Assembly (NCBI GenBank): GCA_025504975.1
Contig: JANUWI010000011.1
Location: forward strand, 124,001 to 188,000
Direction of reading: 5' to 3'
Source of the DNA: Plenodomus lindquistii
Taxonomy: Eukaryota; Ascomycota; Dothideomycetes; Pleosporales; Leptosphaeriaceae
DNA length: 64,000 nt
In this document: positions 11,579 to 22,058 of the stretch, one piece after another
Position numbering within the stretch: position 1 is the first letter of the stretch
Layout: each line of letters opens with the position of its first letter
The notes under the pieces: model-generated
Database searches by the model: none
Told to the model about the DNA's origin: nothing
Seen by the model: only the letters and a program-made list of their open reading frames with translations
Translations under genes and position numbers: made by a program

Positions 11579-12708
11579 CTGCTCTAGCTGTAGCAACGCT
11601 TAGTACCTCCTGCTTTGATACCACACGGTTCCTTCAGTCGCGTGATTCTCCACTGAAATTCTCGTGTGGCTTCCTTACACTTCATCGCTCTAATGTCGCC
11701 GTCCTTCTCCCGTTTTCCTCTTTCTGTGACCACACTATTTTGCTTGAGTAGCACCAGGTTGAACGCTTGCGACTGGCAGTTGTATGCTAGACAGACATTA
11801 CGGGTGGATAGAATAACCTGAAATTTCGAAAATTACATGTCAAGCTCGTTGATGGTGAAAAGTTAAATTCTCTTCAAGTTCAGGTTGCCCAAAACCAGCG
11901 CACTCAAATGCATATGCATTGCAGTTGTCCATACAATCTTAATTCAATAACCAGCGCGTCTCTACTCTGTGGGCTGAAAACTTTCGGGTGCTATACTCCA
12001 TCCTCTAAGATGGCTTCGTGCACGCGACACCATAGCGCTGGACTCTAGAATCCTGCAAAGTGAGTCACATGCTGGAGATATTTGAATATACGTCAAGACA
12101 GGACATCTGGGCTTTCTCGTGCGTCCTCAAGCCTCGGTAGGCTATGGACTGCTGCTATTTCGAGTCTTGTCGCCTATACTATGACGCATCAACCGGACGT
12201 TCTGACCTTTCCCCGTCATGGGTCAGCGGCCCAGCACACTGCATCTCGCCTATTTTGTATGATGTAGATGTGCATGCACGTAAATGCACGTATGAACATG
12301 ACTGCAGAACCATGATAGAGTTCTATATTCGCTTTGGTCAATGCAGATGGCCCGATGTGAGTCTAAAGCTCACTTACCATTTAAGATGAGATTGTGGTAA
12401 CTCTCACTGAAATCCGTCTGAATGGTCTGAACGATTTGACGAAGTCGTATGATCTGCGGTCGCAACGGTCACTTGGCTCCACGATGCCCATTTACGTCCA
12501 TAAAGCCCCAAAAGTATTGACGATTCCCGAGATTTGCATGGGCTATCTACACGATCTAGCGCAGGACTTGAGATGTTAAAGTACCCAACGCTAGAAATTG
12601 AAGCAAAGTACTGCGACACAGAATGGCCCAGTCACATCGTAGCTGATCCTTCCTTGCAACCTGCCAGGATGGGAGTTTCATTACCTTTGGATCAATAAAT
12701 GCCTACCC
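11579..12708. other. No gene seen
   Basis: Only short frames occur. A plus-strand piece near 12090 reads SRQDIWAFSCVL, resembling protein-kinase subdomain IX, but no other kinase motif is found around it. Confidence 0.35.
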
Positions 12709-13312
12709 TTAGGACTTGCCAATCAGGTGCTCAAATACGTAGTCCGCAGTGATCGCTTCAGGCAGTTTCCGATGGTCTGAGGAGATCCTCAACAGTGCCC
12801 CACCGATATCCAGAGGATCTAATATGACCACCAGTTGTAGTCTACAGGAGATTGACACGTGGTTTGCCTCTTAGTCCAAGTTTAACGAAAAGCAGCTTTG
12901 GATTTTGGTCACACTGGATTGCTGACTTGTCGAAAACTAGTATGTATGTGATGTGCCAATACCCTGTAGGTCCTTGGGCTGTGGCAGTGCAAGAGCCACC
13001 TCCCAGTGCTCAGAATGCGAGACTTCATCGGTGGCTTCCCGGCGGACGCCACAATATGCTCTTATTTCCGAGTGGAAGCTTTTCACCTCGCCATATCAAG
13101 CAAGCGGTAAAGTTCGACTGTTGATGATGAAGCTTCCCTGCCCTTCACATTGTTCGTAGCTGTGGTGTATAATGGTTTCGCAAGAGTGTTTCAACAGTGA
13201 TGTACTCACATACTACTACCATGCTGTGTAAGTCTTTCTTCGTGCACGTGGGGAGATCTGCGACACGAAATCGGTAGACATGAAGTTTGGTGGTTGTTTC
13301 ACCCTGGACCAC
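12709..13312 (-). pseudogene. Decayed gene of unknown family
   Basis: Two overlapping sets of protein-like sequence occur on the minus strand. From about 13309 the frame reads VQGETTTKLHVYRFRVADLP and on through CTKKDLHSMVVVCEYI to a stop. In a shifted frame, a run from about 13170 to the TAA at 12709-12711 reads through CGVRREATDEVSHSEHWEVA and later ILDPLDIGGALLRISSDHRK. It is broken by a TGA, a TAG and a TAA that fit C-to-T mutation of CGA, CAG and CAA. The simplest reading is one gene with a frameshift and several nonsense mutations. No family is recognised. Confidence 0.4.
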
Positions 13313-14068
13313 ACATCAGAACTCGAATCGGAAAATGCAAGGAATTTGTCAAGAGCGAACGTGCTATGCGGACTGCCTTGTTTGTTCTAGTTGCTGTTAA
13401 GACTTGAATTCTGGTGCGACCTCCAGCCTATAGTTCTGCAGGCTATGGAAACACCCTGGGGCTGCCTCGGTAAGTTTCTCTGCAGGACTACCAAGTGTAG
13501 TAGTCCTTGTCGATCACTTACACATGGTGCAAGGAACGACAGCAAGTGCGAGTGGAAATACATCACGCGCAATTGGAGAGTTTGATACCCCGCAACCGCC
13601 ACCCTGGCTCATACACTACGGGAGTCTGTTTACGGGAAAAGATCGATATCAGCCTTGTGCTGGTAGCCAATCAAAAAAGAGGAGAGAATTAGTGCCTGCG
13701 GAGCGCAAACCTTCCGTAGCGCCACAGAACCCCTGACAACCACCACATGGCTGCGAGCCTGGACACTTCGGGGCAAATCGTATAAGTGATTTTCTGTTTC
13801 TAGTAACGCTTCATAGTGGCAGATGTAACAGCAGGCCTCAGTTACCAATCCCACAGACGTAGATCTTCCCCAGACAATGTCGATCAACTACTGCCATTTG
13901 CGCGGGGGACATGGAGATGTCGTTGATCCAATAATGCAGACCGGATTTCAGAATGGCGTTGGAGCAGACTGTACGAAATGACGATATTGCGAAAGGTGCC
14001 TCGGCCTCTTTTCGCGGTTCCGTCGAGGGAGGCTTCGCGTACCTAAGGAGTGTAGCAATGCAGAGATG
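13313..14068. other. Upstream region of the peroxygenase gene
   Basis: No supportable gene. The last 100 to 200 bases are the likely promoter of the plus-strand peroxygenase. Confidence 0.4.
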
Positions 14069-14074
14069 TATAAA
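14069..14074 (+). promoter_or_regulatory. TATA box of the peroxygenase gene
   Basis: TATAAA, 83-88 nt upstream of the start codon, a normal distance for a fungal gene with a short leader. Confidence 0.55.
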
Positions 14075-14156
14075 GATCTCCAGGAGGAAGCTCAGAACAA
14101 GACAGCACGCCTTATAACGCTGAGGATCACTTTCATATCAGCACGTCCCCTTCACA

Positions 14157-15446
14157 ATGCACACTCTTATTCCACTTCTTCTCTTCGTTTCGTCCGCTAC
14201 TGCCTTCCCCTGGGTAGCTGGCAGTCCTGGTGTCGATTCGTCCCTCTTTAGAGACGCACACACGGCACGTGGTGCGACTCAGAAGAGGCAAGAATCCTGC
14301 CCTTTCAACGCAAACCACCAGCCTGCCGCACCTTACACTGCACCTTACACCTACGTTGGTGCAAAGAACGGTGTCCCAGGAACCGGGGTTGGTGGTATCA
14401 AGGTCCCCGCCGACGGTGACACTGCCCACCAGTTCGTTGCTCCAGGACCAAATGACATCCGTGGTCCCTGCCCAGGCCTGAACGCAGCGGCAAACCACAA
14501 CTTCCTTGCACACGATGGAGTTGTGACATTCAATGAGCTTGTTGATGCTCAGCAGAATGTTTACAACGTTGGCTACGATCTTGCTGTACTCCTCGCTGTG
14601 CTTGGTATCCAAGCGGGTGGCGACGTCGTCACTGGAAAGTTGAGCATTGGCTGCGACGCCACCTCACGCACTGCTCTGCTACCGCTGCTCGGTCAACAAC
14701 CCGGACTCAATACTCACAACAAGTTCGAAGCCGACTCGTCATTGACCCGTAATGACTACTTCCTCGCCGATGGCGACAACTACAGCTTCAACGGCTCCCT
14801 CTTCCAGTCGATGAAGGAAGTTGCCGATCGCGTTTCTGGTGGAAACTTTGACTTAAATGCACTTGGCGCATACCGCGGCCAGCGATACGACGAGTCTCTT
14901 CAGACAAATGGCAACTTCTTTTTCGGTCCCCTGTCTCTTCTCCTCTACGGAGCCGCCTCGTTCCTTTACGAACTATTCCCAAGCTACGGCCCAGAAGGCG
15001 TGCCAGACCTCGCCACAATGAAGAGCTTCTTCGGTGCTGTTGAAGATTCTTCTGCCCCAGGTGGTTGGCGCCACGTCCCAGAAAAGATTCCCGACAACTG
15101 GTCCAACCGCCGTGCACCATACACCAATACTGCTGTTACCACTCAAATCCTCGCCATGTACGTCAAGAACCCTAAGCTCTTCGGTGGAAACGTTGGCACG
15201 AACAACTTCGATGCTCTTTCAACCCCCTTCGGCATCATTTCCGATGGCAAGCTTCCAGAAGGCGCAACTGCATCGAATCTCCTGTGCTTGTTGTACCAGC
15301 TCGGTACCGGCCCAGTTCCCTCTAGTTTGAGCACCGTCACCGATATTGTTGGCAGCCTTTTGAACTTTGGTGTTGCCAAGTTGAACCCTGTCTTCAGGAA
15401 TGCAGGCTGTCCTCTCAAGCCCGACCAGACATTCCCAAGCAAGTAA
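14157..15446 (+). CDS. Secreted heme-thiolate peroxygenase (chloroperoxidase family)
   Basis: A single exon of 429 residues. Residues 1-17 form a signal peptide (MHTLIPLLLFVSSATAF) and KR at 43-44 is a possible Kex2 site. The family hallmark PCP is at 104-106, giving Cys105 as the heme ligand. Glu191-Ala192-Asp193 with Arg198 follows at the place of the catalytic acid and magnesium site. The Cys-to-Glu spacing of 86 matches what I recall for long unspecific peroxygenases, and the length is slightly above the usual 330-400. The enzyme should use hydrogen peroxide to oxygenate organic substrates outside the cell. The middle residue of the triplet is Ala, where known members have Gly or His. A TATA box precedes the gene. 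The start ATG has a good context (CACA before it). Confidence 0.9.
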   Translation: MHTLIPLLLFVSSATAFPWVAGSPGVDSSLFRDAHTARGATQKRQESCPFNANHQPAAPYTAPYTYVGAKNGVPGTGVGGIKVPADGDTAHQFVAPGPNDIRGPCPGLNAAANHNFLAHDGVVTFNELVDAQQNVYNVGYDLAVLLAVLGIQAGGDVVTGKLSIGCDATSRTALLPLLGQQPGLNTHNKFEADSSLTRNDYFLADGDNYSFNGSLFQSMKEVADRVSGGNFDLNALGAYRGQRYDESLQTNGNFFFGPLSLLLYGAASFLYELFPSYGPEGVPDLATMKSFFGAVEDSSAPGGWRHVPEKIPDNWSNRRAPYTNTAVTTQILAMYVKNPKLFGGNVGTNNFDALSTPFGIISDGKLPEGATASNLLCLLYQLGTGPVPSSLSTVTDIVGSLLNFGVAKLNPVFRNAGCPLKPDQTFPSK

Positions 15447-15874
15447 ATTGTTGGGTGCCAGGGGGAAATGTAGCCGTTGGGGCAACCGATCAGTCCTCAT
15501 GATGAGAGGATGATGCAGGTTTGAGTACAGAGACAGTAATGTAGTTCCTTTTGCGATTCGGAAGTAGTGTCGAGATTCATATATAATTGCCTGCAGCGCA
15601 AGTAGAATGGATATTTATCACTTGTAACACAATTTCTTGTTCATCAACTGTGAACAATTCGTTGCACTGCTTGCTTACACAATCACAACTATCGTGTCAA
15701 AAGACAAACCGGCTGTGATATTTGCTACATACAAGTGAAGAAGAAACGATAGAATCATTGCATCAGCAACTAAATTTTGCACTTGAAATCTCACAGAAGC
15801 TCATCCTCGTAGCATAATCAACTCTCCAAACCACTGGATTCCACTCAAAACCAGCCACGTATCCTTACCCATCC
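15447..15874. other. 3' flanks of convergent genes
   Basis: AT-leaning intergenic DNA between the convergent peroxygenase and the broken dehydrogenase. No frame of interest is seen. Confidence 0.5.
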
Positions 15875-16808
15875 TCAAATCTTCGCCTTCTCTAAACTCT
15901 CCAACTTCTCCCCCCCACCCAACCGCTCAAACAATGGCGCCGCCCTCCCACCCCGAAACAAATCCAGCATTTCCCTCCCCATCCACGCCTCTCTACTCTT
16001 CGCCAACCCCCTCTCCAAGTCCGAAAACTTGCCACCTTGCACAAAGATTCCCGCTCCATTTCCTGCCTTCCCTTGATCAAGCAGCCAGCACACCGCCAAC
16101 GCAATATCCTCTGCCTTATTAATCGGCACACCAAGCTTAGCCATCTCGCTCGCGTACACATCGGAGCTGGCGACCATACGGCGATTGTTCGCTGTGAGAA
16201 TGGGTGTTACAGTAATGGCTGGCGCAACAATACTAATACTGATGCTCAATTTTGAACACTCTTACTTCAACGCGCGCATCAAGCCTACAATGCCGTGTTT
16301 GGCAGCAGAGTACAACGGCGCACCTGCGCTGGCCAGATAGCCTGCCAGACTTGCCGTCAGCACAATGGAGCCAGCGTCCTGGGAGCCGTTCTTGCGCAAA
16401 TAGTGGATTGCGAGTTTGGTCGTGTCAGCTGCGGCCTCCATGTCGATGTTGAGGACTCTTCTATCTGGTTCTGCGAGCTTGCCATCGCTGTCCAAAGTGT
16501 CTGTGAAGAACTGGTCTTTGTGCTCTGCTATTCCGGCATTGACGAAGATGCAGTCTATGCGGCTGAATTTTTGGAGCCCAGCTTCGAAGGCTGCGCGTTG
16601 TTCTTTCCAGGAGGTGATGTTGCAGCTCTGGAAGAGGACTTTTGAGGGGTTGTAGGTCTAGGAGAATGAGGTTGTGGTTTGGGTTTAGGGTGGAGATAAA
16701 AGCTGCGGTTGCGAGGCCGATTCCAGAGGAGCCGCCGGTTATGAGTATAGTTTTGGGTTTGGATTGGAGGGTCTTGAGGGAGGCTGGGGCTGGGTTGAAG
16801 AGCTTCAT
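15875..16808 (-). pseudogene. Short-chain dehydrogenase/reductase, broken
   Basis: Read across three frame segments, a complete classical SDR can be followed. It runs from ATG at 16808 through the NAD(P)-binding TGGSSGIG, then FVNAGIAE (the NAG motif), the catalytic segment ASLAGYLASAGAPLYSAAKH with YSAAK, and ISISIVAPAITVTPIL, to the stop at 15875. Two lesions interrupt it. The run of four T at 16640-16643 (AAAA on the coding strand) has one base too many, moving the frame between LQPLK and VLFQS. A TAA at 16262-16264 stands in frame between MRALK and ECSKL, consistent with CAA to TAA at a CpA site. An intron from that GTAAG to TATTAG would be only 33 nt and would delete conserved sequence. 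Two independent defects make decay likelier than sequencing error, though the homopolymer one could be an error. Confidence 0.8.
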
Positions 16809-17301
16809 TGTGAGCGTGACTTGACAGGAAGGTAGATTTTTTGTATCGTATAATACAAATGAGAGGAAGGATGTTGAAGGAATGAGATTTTGATCAAGTT
16901 TTGGGTGGAAGCGAAACTCGAGATGCGTTGATGTTGATGTCAGCTAACATTGGTCGACTCGCGACCACTTACCTAGGTATGTTCCTCACGCATGCGGGGT
17001 CGGCTTAAGGGTGTTCTCTTTCAACCCAGATCACGTTTGAATCAACTTTGCACTACAAGGATATTCACGTATGTAGTCTGTTAAGCTGGACCAAATCTCT
17101 AAGTTGTAGTGATGAATCTCGTGATGAAGTAATGTGTAAGGAGGCACCCATAGCGCCTAACCGCATTGGGAACGACACCTGGAGTTTCAATGTTCGCGAC
17201 CACGACACGCATCTTCAAGTTGACCCCAGCAGTGATACCGCTCACCAACCCCAGACTCCGCGATACGCACAATCCCATCGCGGAGCACGCATAGCGACAA
17301 C
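16809..17301. other. Divergent promoter region
   Basis: Lies between the start of the broken dehydrogenase (minus) and the p24 gene (plus). No coding region is seen. Confidence 0.45.
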
Positions 17302-18140
17302 ATGTGGAAGCCGACTGTACTCCTCGCCGCTGCGCTGGCGGTGCCTGCACAGGCGCTGCACTTCTTCATGGACGGCGCAGTCCAGAAGTGCTTTTACGAG
17401 GAACTGCCCAAGGACACGCTAGTCGTTGGTACGTCGAGTCTCCTCGCATCAGATTCCAAAACTACAAAGAAGGCTCCAGATAAGACCAGCAAGATGTCAA
17501 CGCTCATGCTAACACCACTACCACCCACCAGGCCACTACCACGCCGAAGCCTGGGACGACGCCACAAAGTCGTACCTTACCAAAGCCGACGTGGGCGTCT
17601 TCGTCACCGTCGAAGAAACCTTTGACAACAACCACCGCATCGTCGCCCAGCGCGGCTCCTCGCAGGGAAAATTCACCTTCAGCGCCGCAGACAGCGGTCA
17701 ACACCGCATCTGCGTTACCCCCCAGAACGTGCCCAGCGGCGGTGGCTGGTTGAGCAGCGGCGTCCATGGAACTGTCAAGTTTACGCTCGACATGGCGATT
17801 GGAGAGACGAGTCGCATTGAGAGCACGGACAAGGACAAGGTGGAGACGCTGGTGCAAAAGGTCAAGGATTTGAACTCGAGGTTGCAGGATGTGAGGAGGG
17901 AACAAGTGTTTCAACGGGTATGTTTGTTTTTCATGTCCATGGAACTCATCGTGTGGGAAGCGACGGTGGGTAGCTAACATTATTCCACAGGAACGCGAAG
18001 CCGAATTCCGCGACCAGTCTGAACACACAAACTCCCGCGTCGTGCGATGGACTATTATTCAGCTCGTCATTCTGATTGTGACATGCGTGTGGCAACTCTC
18101 GCATCTTCGCGCTTTCTTCATCAAGCAGAAGCTTACTTAG
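17302..18140 (+). CDS. p24/EMP24-family ER cargo receptor (Erp type)
   Basis: Three exons, 17302-17428, 17532-17917 and 17991-18140, with introns of 103 and 73 nt; 220 residues, normal for p24 proteins. It has a signal peptide (residues 1-18, ending AQA), then a GOLD domain with HFFMDGAVQKCFYEELPKDT and ITVEETFDN-like sequence (FVTVEETFDNNHRIV). A coiled-coil stretch (KDKVETLVQKVKDLNSRL) precedes one membrane span (WTIIQLVILIVTCVWQL) and a short cytosolic tail ending IKQKLT, whose lysines could serve COPI retrieval. The protein should cycle between ER and Golgi selecting cargo for COPII vesicles. It most resembles the yeast Erp1/5/6 branch; the exact paralogue cannot be fixed here. Confidence 0.9.
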
Positions 18141-18854
18141 AGTACATGGGAGGCGTAGATGAAGGCGTGGGGGATATTTATATGGTCCGCACCAAAATGC
18201 ACACGTTCTTGAAGAATTCGCTTGCAAACTTTGTAGTTGCATGGTACTGGTACTGTAGGATATTGGCGTTTGAACAAGCAAGGAACATGGAAGGCTACAG
18301 TTGGGCATCGTATCTGAACATGGCGAAATGGAACATGAAGAACAAACCTCGGTAAAATATCAGTGCAAACACCCTCACTGGCCATCATGAGTGATTGTAG
18401 TATACTGCGTTCAAGTTAAGGAGTTGCTCATTCATCATCCGCACCAACACTCGAACAGACAGGACAACATAGTAAGGAAAATACTGTCGCACGAGACTCT
18501 ACCCATGCGAATTTTTCTTTGCAACGCAGAGTGGCGACAGGTAAGATTATGAAGTCTTGAAGAGTGTAAATTGTGATATTTTGACATGGATATTGATAAC
18601 GATATCGGTTTTGATATCTCTTCCGCCACCCATTTCCCATCGTCCATCTCAACCCCCCAAGGCCTCCAGCCCGTCCTTGTCTTTCCAATCAAATAACCCT
18701 ATGCCTCTCCTATCCTATCTTACCCCATACCCATCCCATAACCCTCAATAAAGGTCCTCTGCAGAAAAAACGCCAACGCTATGCATTTAACAAAAGCACA
18801 CTTTCCAAAAAAAACCCCCCCCAAAACTTTCCCCTCTCTCCTTGTACTTCTTTC
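18141..18854. other. 3' flanks of convergent genes
   Basis: Lies between the convergent p24 and SWC4 genes. Pyrimidine-rich tracts are present; no gene is seen. Confidence 0.45.
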
Positions 18855-21050
18855 TTACTTCCTCGCCCTCTTCCCCACAACCTCGTCTTCCCCACTCCCC
18901 TCACTAACCATACTAGCACTCCTTTTGTGTCCCCCCGCCCCTGTCCCGGTCGTCGTCGTGGCGCCCTGACTTGTAGCTCGAGATTGCTGTTTACTACTTT
19001 CATCTTCGCCCTCGGCATCAACGTCGATTTCTTCTTCTTCGTCATCATCATCGTCGGGACCCTGGCCGTTGAAACCCCCAGCGTCCGAGGCGTCATCTTC
19101 GGCTTCTGCATCGGCTTCTGCATCTTCATTTTCTCCCTCGCCTTCCGCCTCCCCATCGTCGTCATTCTCAAACTTAGGTTCCGCATTCTCATTCTCGTCT
19201 TCGTAGTTTTTATTCACATCGTCGTCTTCATCGTCGTCTTCGTTTTCGCCTTCGGCATCGACGTCGGCACCGGGTGTATCGGCGATTTCCTGCTTCGTCT
19301 TTGTGTCGTCGTCTGCGCTGCCACTGCTGCTGCCACCACCCCCTGCACGCCGCTCCTTCATGGCGGCTAGGACGCGGCATTCGCCTTCTTCTTTTTCGCG
19401 GACCTTGCGTACGTCGAGGAGTTTGCCGACTTTGCCGACGAGGCCTTCGAAGACGTCGCCCACGCGGCTGGTGGGGAGGCTGATGACTTCGCTAACGCCG
19501 AGGGTTGCGAGCATGGCGGCAATCTTTTGGGTTTGAACATTGGACTTTGCTTGGCGCATCTTGAGGAGCTTGTCGGAGCCGAATGTGACGCCAGAGGTGA
19601 GGCGTTCGTGGGTAGAGACATTGAAGCGGTGTTCTTGGTGGGGGGAGAGTTGTTTGACGGGGGTTTGGGCGGTCGAGGCAGAGTGTACGTGTTGTGCCAT
19701 GCTGGTTCTTCGGTTCGCGGCGGAGAGCTGTTGTTGGGCAGAGCCCGGTGTGTGTACCATGTCATTTGCGCTCAGACTGAGACGGCCGGGTCCGGTACCA
19801 GTCGCGCCCGATGCGCGTTTCTTGCTGCGGTCTTGTTGGAATAGTTGTTGGAAGAGTGCTTGGAGGGCTTGTGATGAGGTGAAGGCCTGTAAGCCGGCGG
19901 AGACTGAGGGATTGGGTGTGGGGGCGTCGAGACGGGCGCGCAATTCTTCGCGCTCGGCGTCGAGGCGATTGGCGGCCATGTTGATGCGCTGGAGTTCAGT
20001 GAGGAGGAACTCCTCTTCCTTGACCTCGTCCATGGTGCGGTTGATCAGCGCAGTCGCGAGCATCTTTCGATTTCGTTCCATGACCGGGTCGAACTTTGTG
20101 AGCATCTCGTATGTGCTGTATTGGTCGGCATCCATGTTGACCTCGGGGATGCGCAGCTTCATGAGCTTTGCGGAGATTTCGTAGAAGCGTGCCTTGAGAT
20201 CTTCTACCGAGCGCCTCTTGGAGGGTGGGTAGGGCATGGCAGACAGGGCTTGTGCCTCTTCTGGATTCGACGTGTCGAATGCGACGCGGTTCCGTGATGG
20301 CTCGTACTCGTAGCGGTCCCATATCACCGCCCATCGGTAGGCGTAGTCTTGCACGACTTCGAACAGGTAGTCGGTCTCTTCGCGACTCCAGTCATCGCTG
20401 CGGAGATGGGCGTCGTATTCTTCGTCTGTAAAGGTCGGCACGTCCACCTTGATGTCGTACTTGAGGTAGTCGACACAGGGCTCGGCGTGCAAGTCTGCGG
20501 TCTCGGGATCCTGCATGGGCGCGTCTTCGCTCTCCTGGACGGGGGGCGCGGTGGTGGTGGGTTTGCGCTTCCAGTGCTTGAGGACGAGGCCATCGTAGCG
20601 CGCTGGGTTGGTGAAGGGCTGTTGGATCCTGTGTGTTTGTTAGTTGGAATGCTCCCACTGATGCGATAATGGGCTGATGATGAAAGTATACCATTTCTTC
20701 GCCGGCCCCGTACTCTGCCTCTTCGCCCGATACGCCTTCTTCTCCTCGTACACGGCAACAGGCGGCGGCCGTTCGCCATACAGCGCGGCAACTTCGCGCG
20801 CAACGCCCTCTGGTCGAATCAGAGTCAGTCTCGCCCGCTTGACCATTTCCCAGGGATAGACGTAAGAGTTGCCAAACGTACGGATTTTCCTGCCTCCTCC
20901 GCCAGCAGGCTTGCCAGGCCGCTTCAGCGCAGCCGACGCGGCCAACGACGACGCTGCAGCAGCTGCAGCAGCTGCACCAGAGGCTGCCTTGGGCGCATCA
21001 CCGCCCGCCGGCAGCCCCAGCATGTCGCGCACATCGCGTCCCGACGCCAT
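18855..21050 (-). CDS. SWC4: SWR1/NuA4 subunit Swc4 (DMAP1 homologue)
   Basis: Two exons, complement(18855-20628, 20692-21050), with a 63-nt intron; 710 residues. The start is the ATG giving MASGRDVRDMLGLP, the usual Swc4 N-terminus; an in-frame GTG 45 nt upstream is not needed. Across the splice the protein reads KKWIQQPFTNPARYDGLVLK, diagnostic for the family. A SANT-like domain follows at about residues 185-235 (DDWSREETDYLFEVVQDYAY). The C-terminal third is very acidic, with long Asp/Glu runs, and ends in the basic KRARK. Swc4 is shared by the SWR1 remodeller, which deposits H2A.Z, and the NuA4 acetyltransferase. The acidic tail is longer than in yeast and is a plausible histone contact. 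Alanine-rich repeats occur near residues 25-45. Confidence 0.93.
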
Positions 21051-22058
21051 CGCAACTGTCGCAAGGGTCGGTCGACGGATGGGCAGGCTCGACACAGAGG
21101 CTCAGAGAGTGCGGGTGATGCAAGAGTTCACGCGCAGTCACCAAGACACGACCCGCGACAACTGTTGAGATTTGGCCTATTCGCCAGAGACCCTTGTGGC
21201 GGGACTTATCACGTGTGGTGGCCCAACCTGGCGACCGTCAGCAGTGCGCGCGTGGGCAAGCAACGCCAACCTTAGCAAAGGCGGAAAATGGGCCACGGTA
21301 CGTACCAAGCGGGTTATGCAGCCCAGGCCCCGGTTTATTTTGTGCAAAGGGAAGCGAAACACAGCGTCAATAGTGTCGTAGAGGGAGCAACTGCGAGGCC
21401 AAAGATGTCAAAGGTCATAGCTCCCAGTGATAGCGCCGACACTGGACAGACTGCCTAGATCGTTTGCGGCCGCACTTTGGCTGATCACGCGAGTTGCATG
21501 ATCATAGAGGCAAGGTTCAAGGTACTGGGTTTCGTCTAAACTTCACTGCCGTCTACATCGCGCTACCTACGCCCTCACCACCCTCGCCAGGTGCGCCCGG
21601 CAGACAGTCCTACTCCCCCAAAGCCCTGCTACCACGACGCTTCTCCTCTACATGCTATGTTTTTCGTCGCCCATGCCGCAAAAGATGAAAAATACTAATA
21701 TGAGATGCTACGACGGCCATCTGCGCCAAGTACACACTACGCCAAAGACGCCAGATTAAAGCCACTCCCACAGAAATTGCCAGCTGATGTAGACTCGCAA
21801 CGAGGGAGTGCAGAGTCGGAGAAAGGGATGGATGATGTCGAGGGGGAGTCCAAGCTGGTGGAGCGGCGCTTCGGTTGATCCGTCGTCGTAACGGAAGCCC
21901 AGCGTACCCGTGTGGAAGGAGATTTTCGAGCCCGTCTATCATTCATTACAAGATACCTATACAGGAAGCGAACGTGACCGAGGAAAAACTGTCGCTCAAA
22001 GAACGGACTCCAGGATGCAACGCAAAAGGAACAAAACTGGTTAAGCAGGCAGGCATTA
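21051..22058. other. SWC4 promoter and casein kinase 3' flank
   Basis: About 1 kb between two minus-strand genes. The part nearest 21050 should be the SWC4 promoter and the part nearest 22058 the 3' UTR of the kinase. No gene is seen. Confidence 0.45.

Noticed and set aside
12060..12140. Plus-strand SRQDIWAFSCVL resembling protein-kinase subdomain IX.
   Set aside because: No ATP-binding loop, catalytic HRD or DFG segment can be found on either side in any frame, so a 12-residue resemblance is not enough.
16228..16264. A 33-nt GTAAG...TTAG segment that would remove the in-frame stop of the broken dehydrogenase as an intron.
   Set aside because: It is shorter than any other intron in this window (48 nt minimum) and would delete residues conserved in the family. 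The frameshift would remain anyway.
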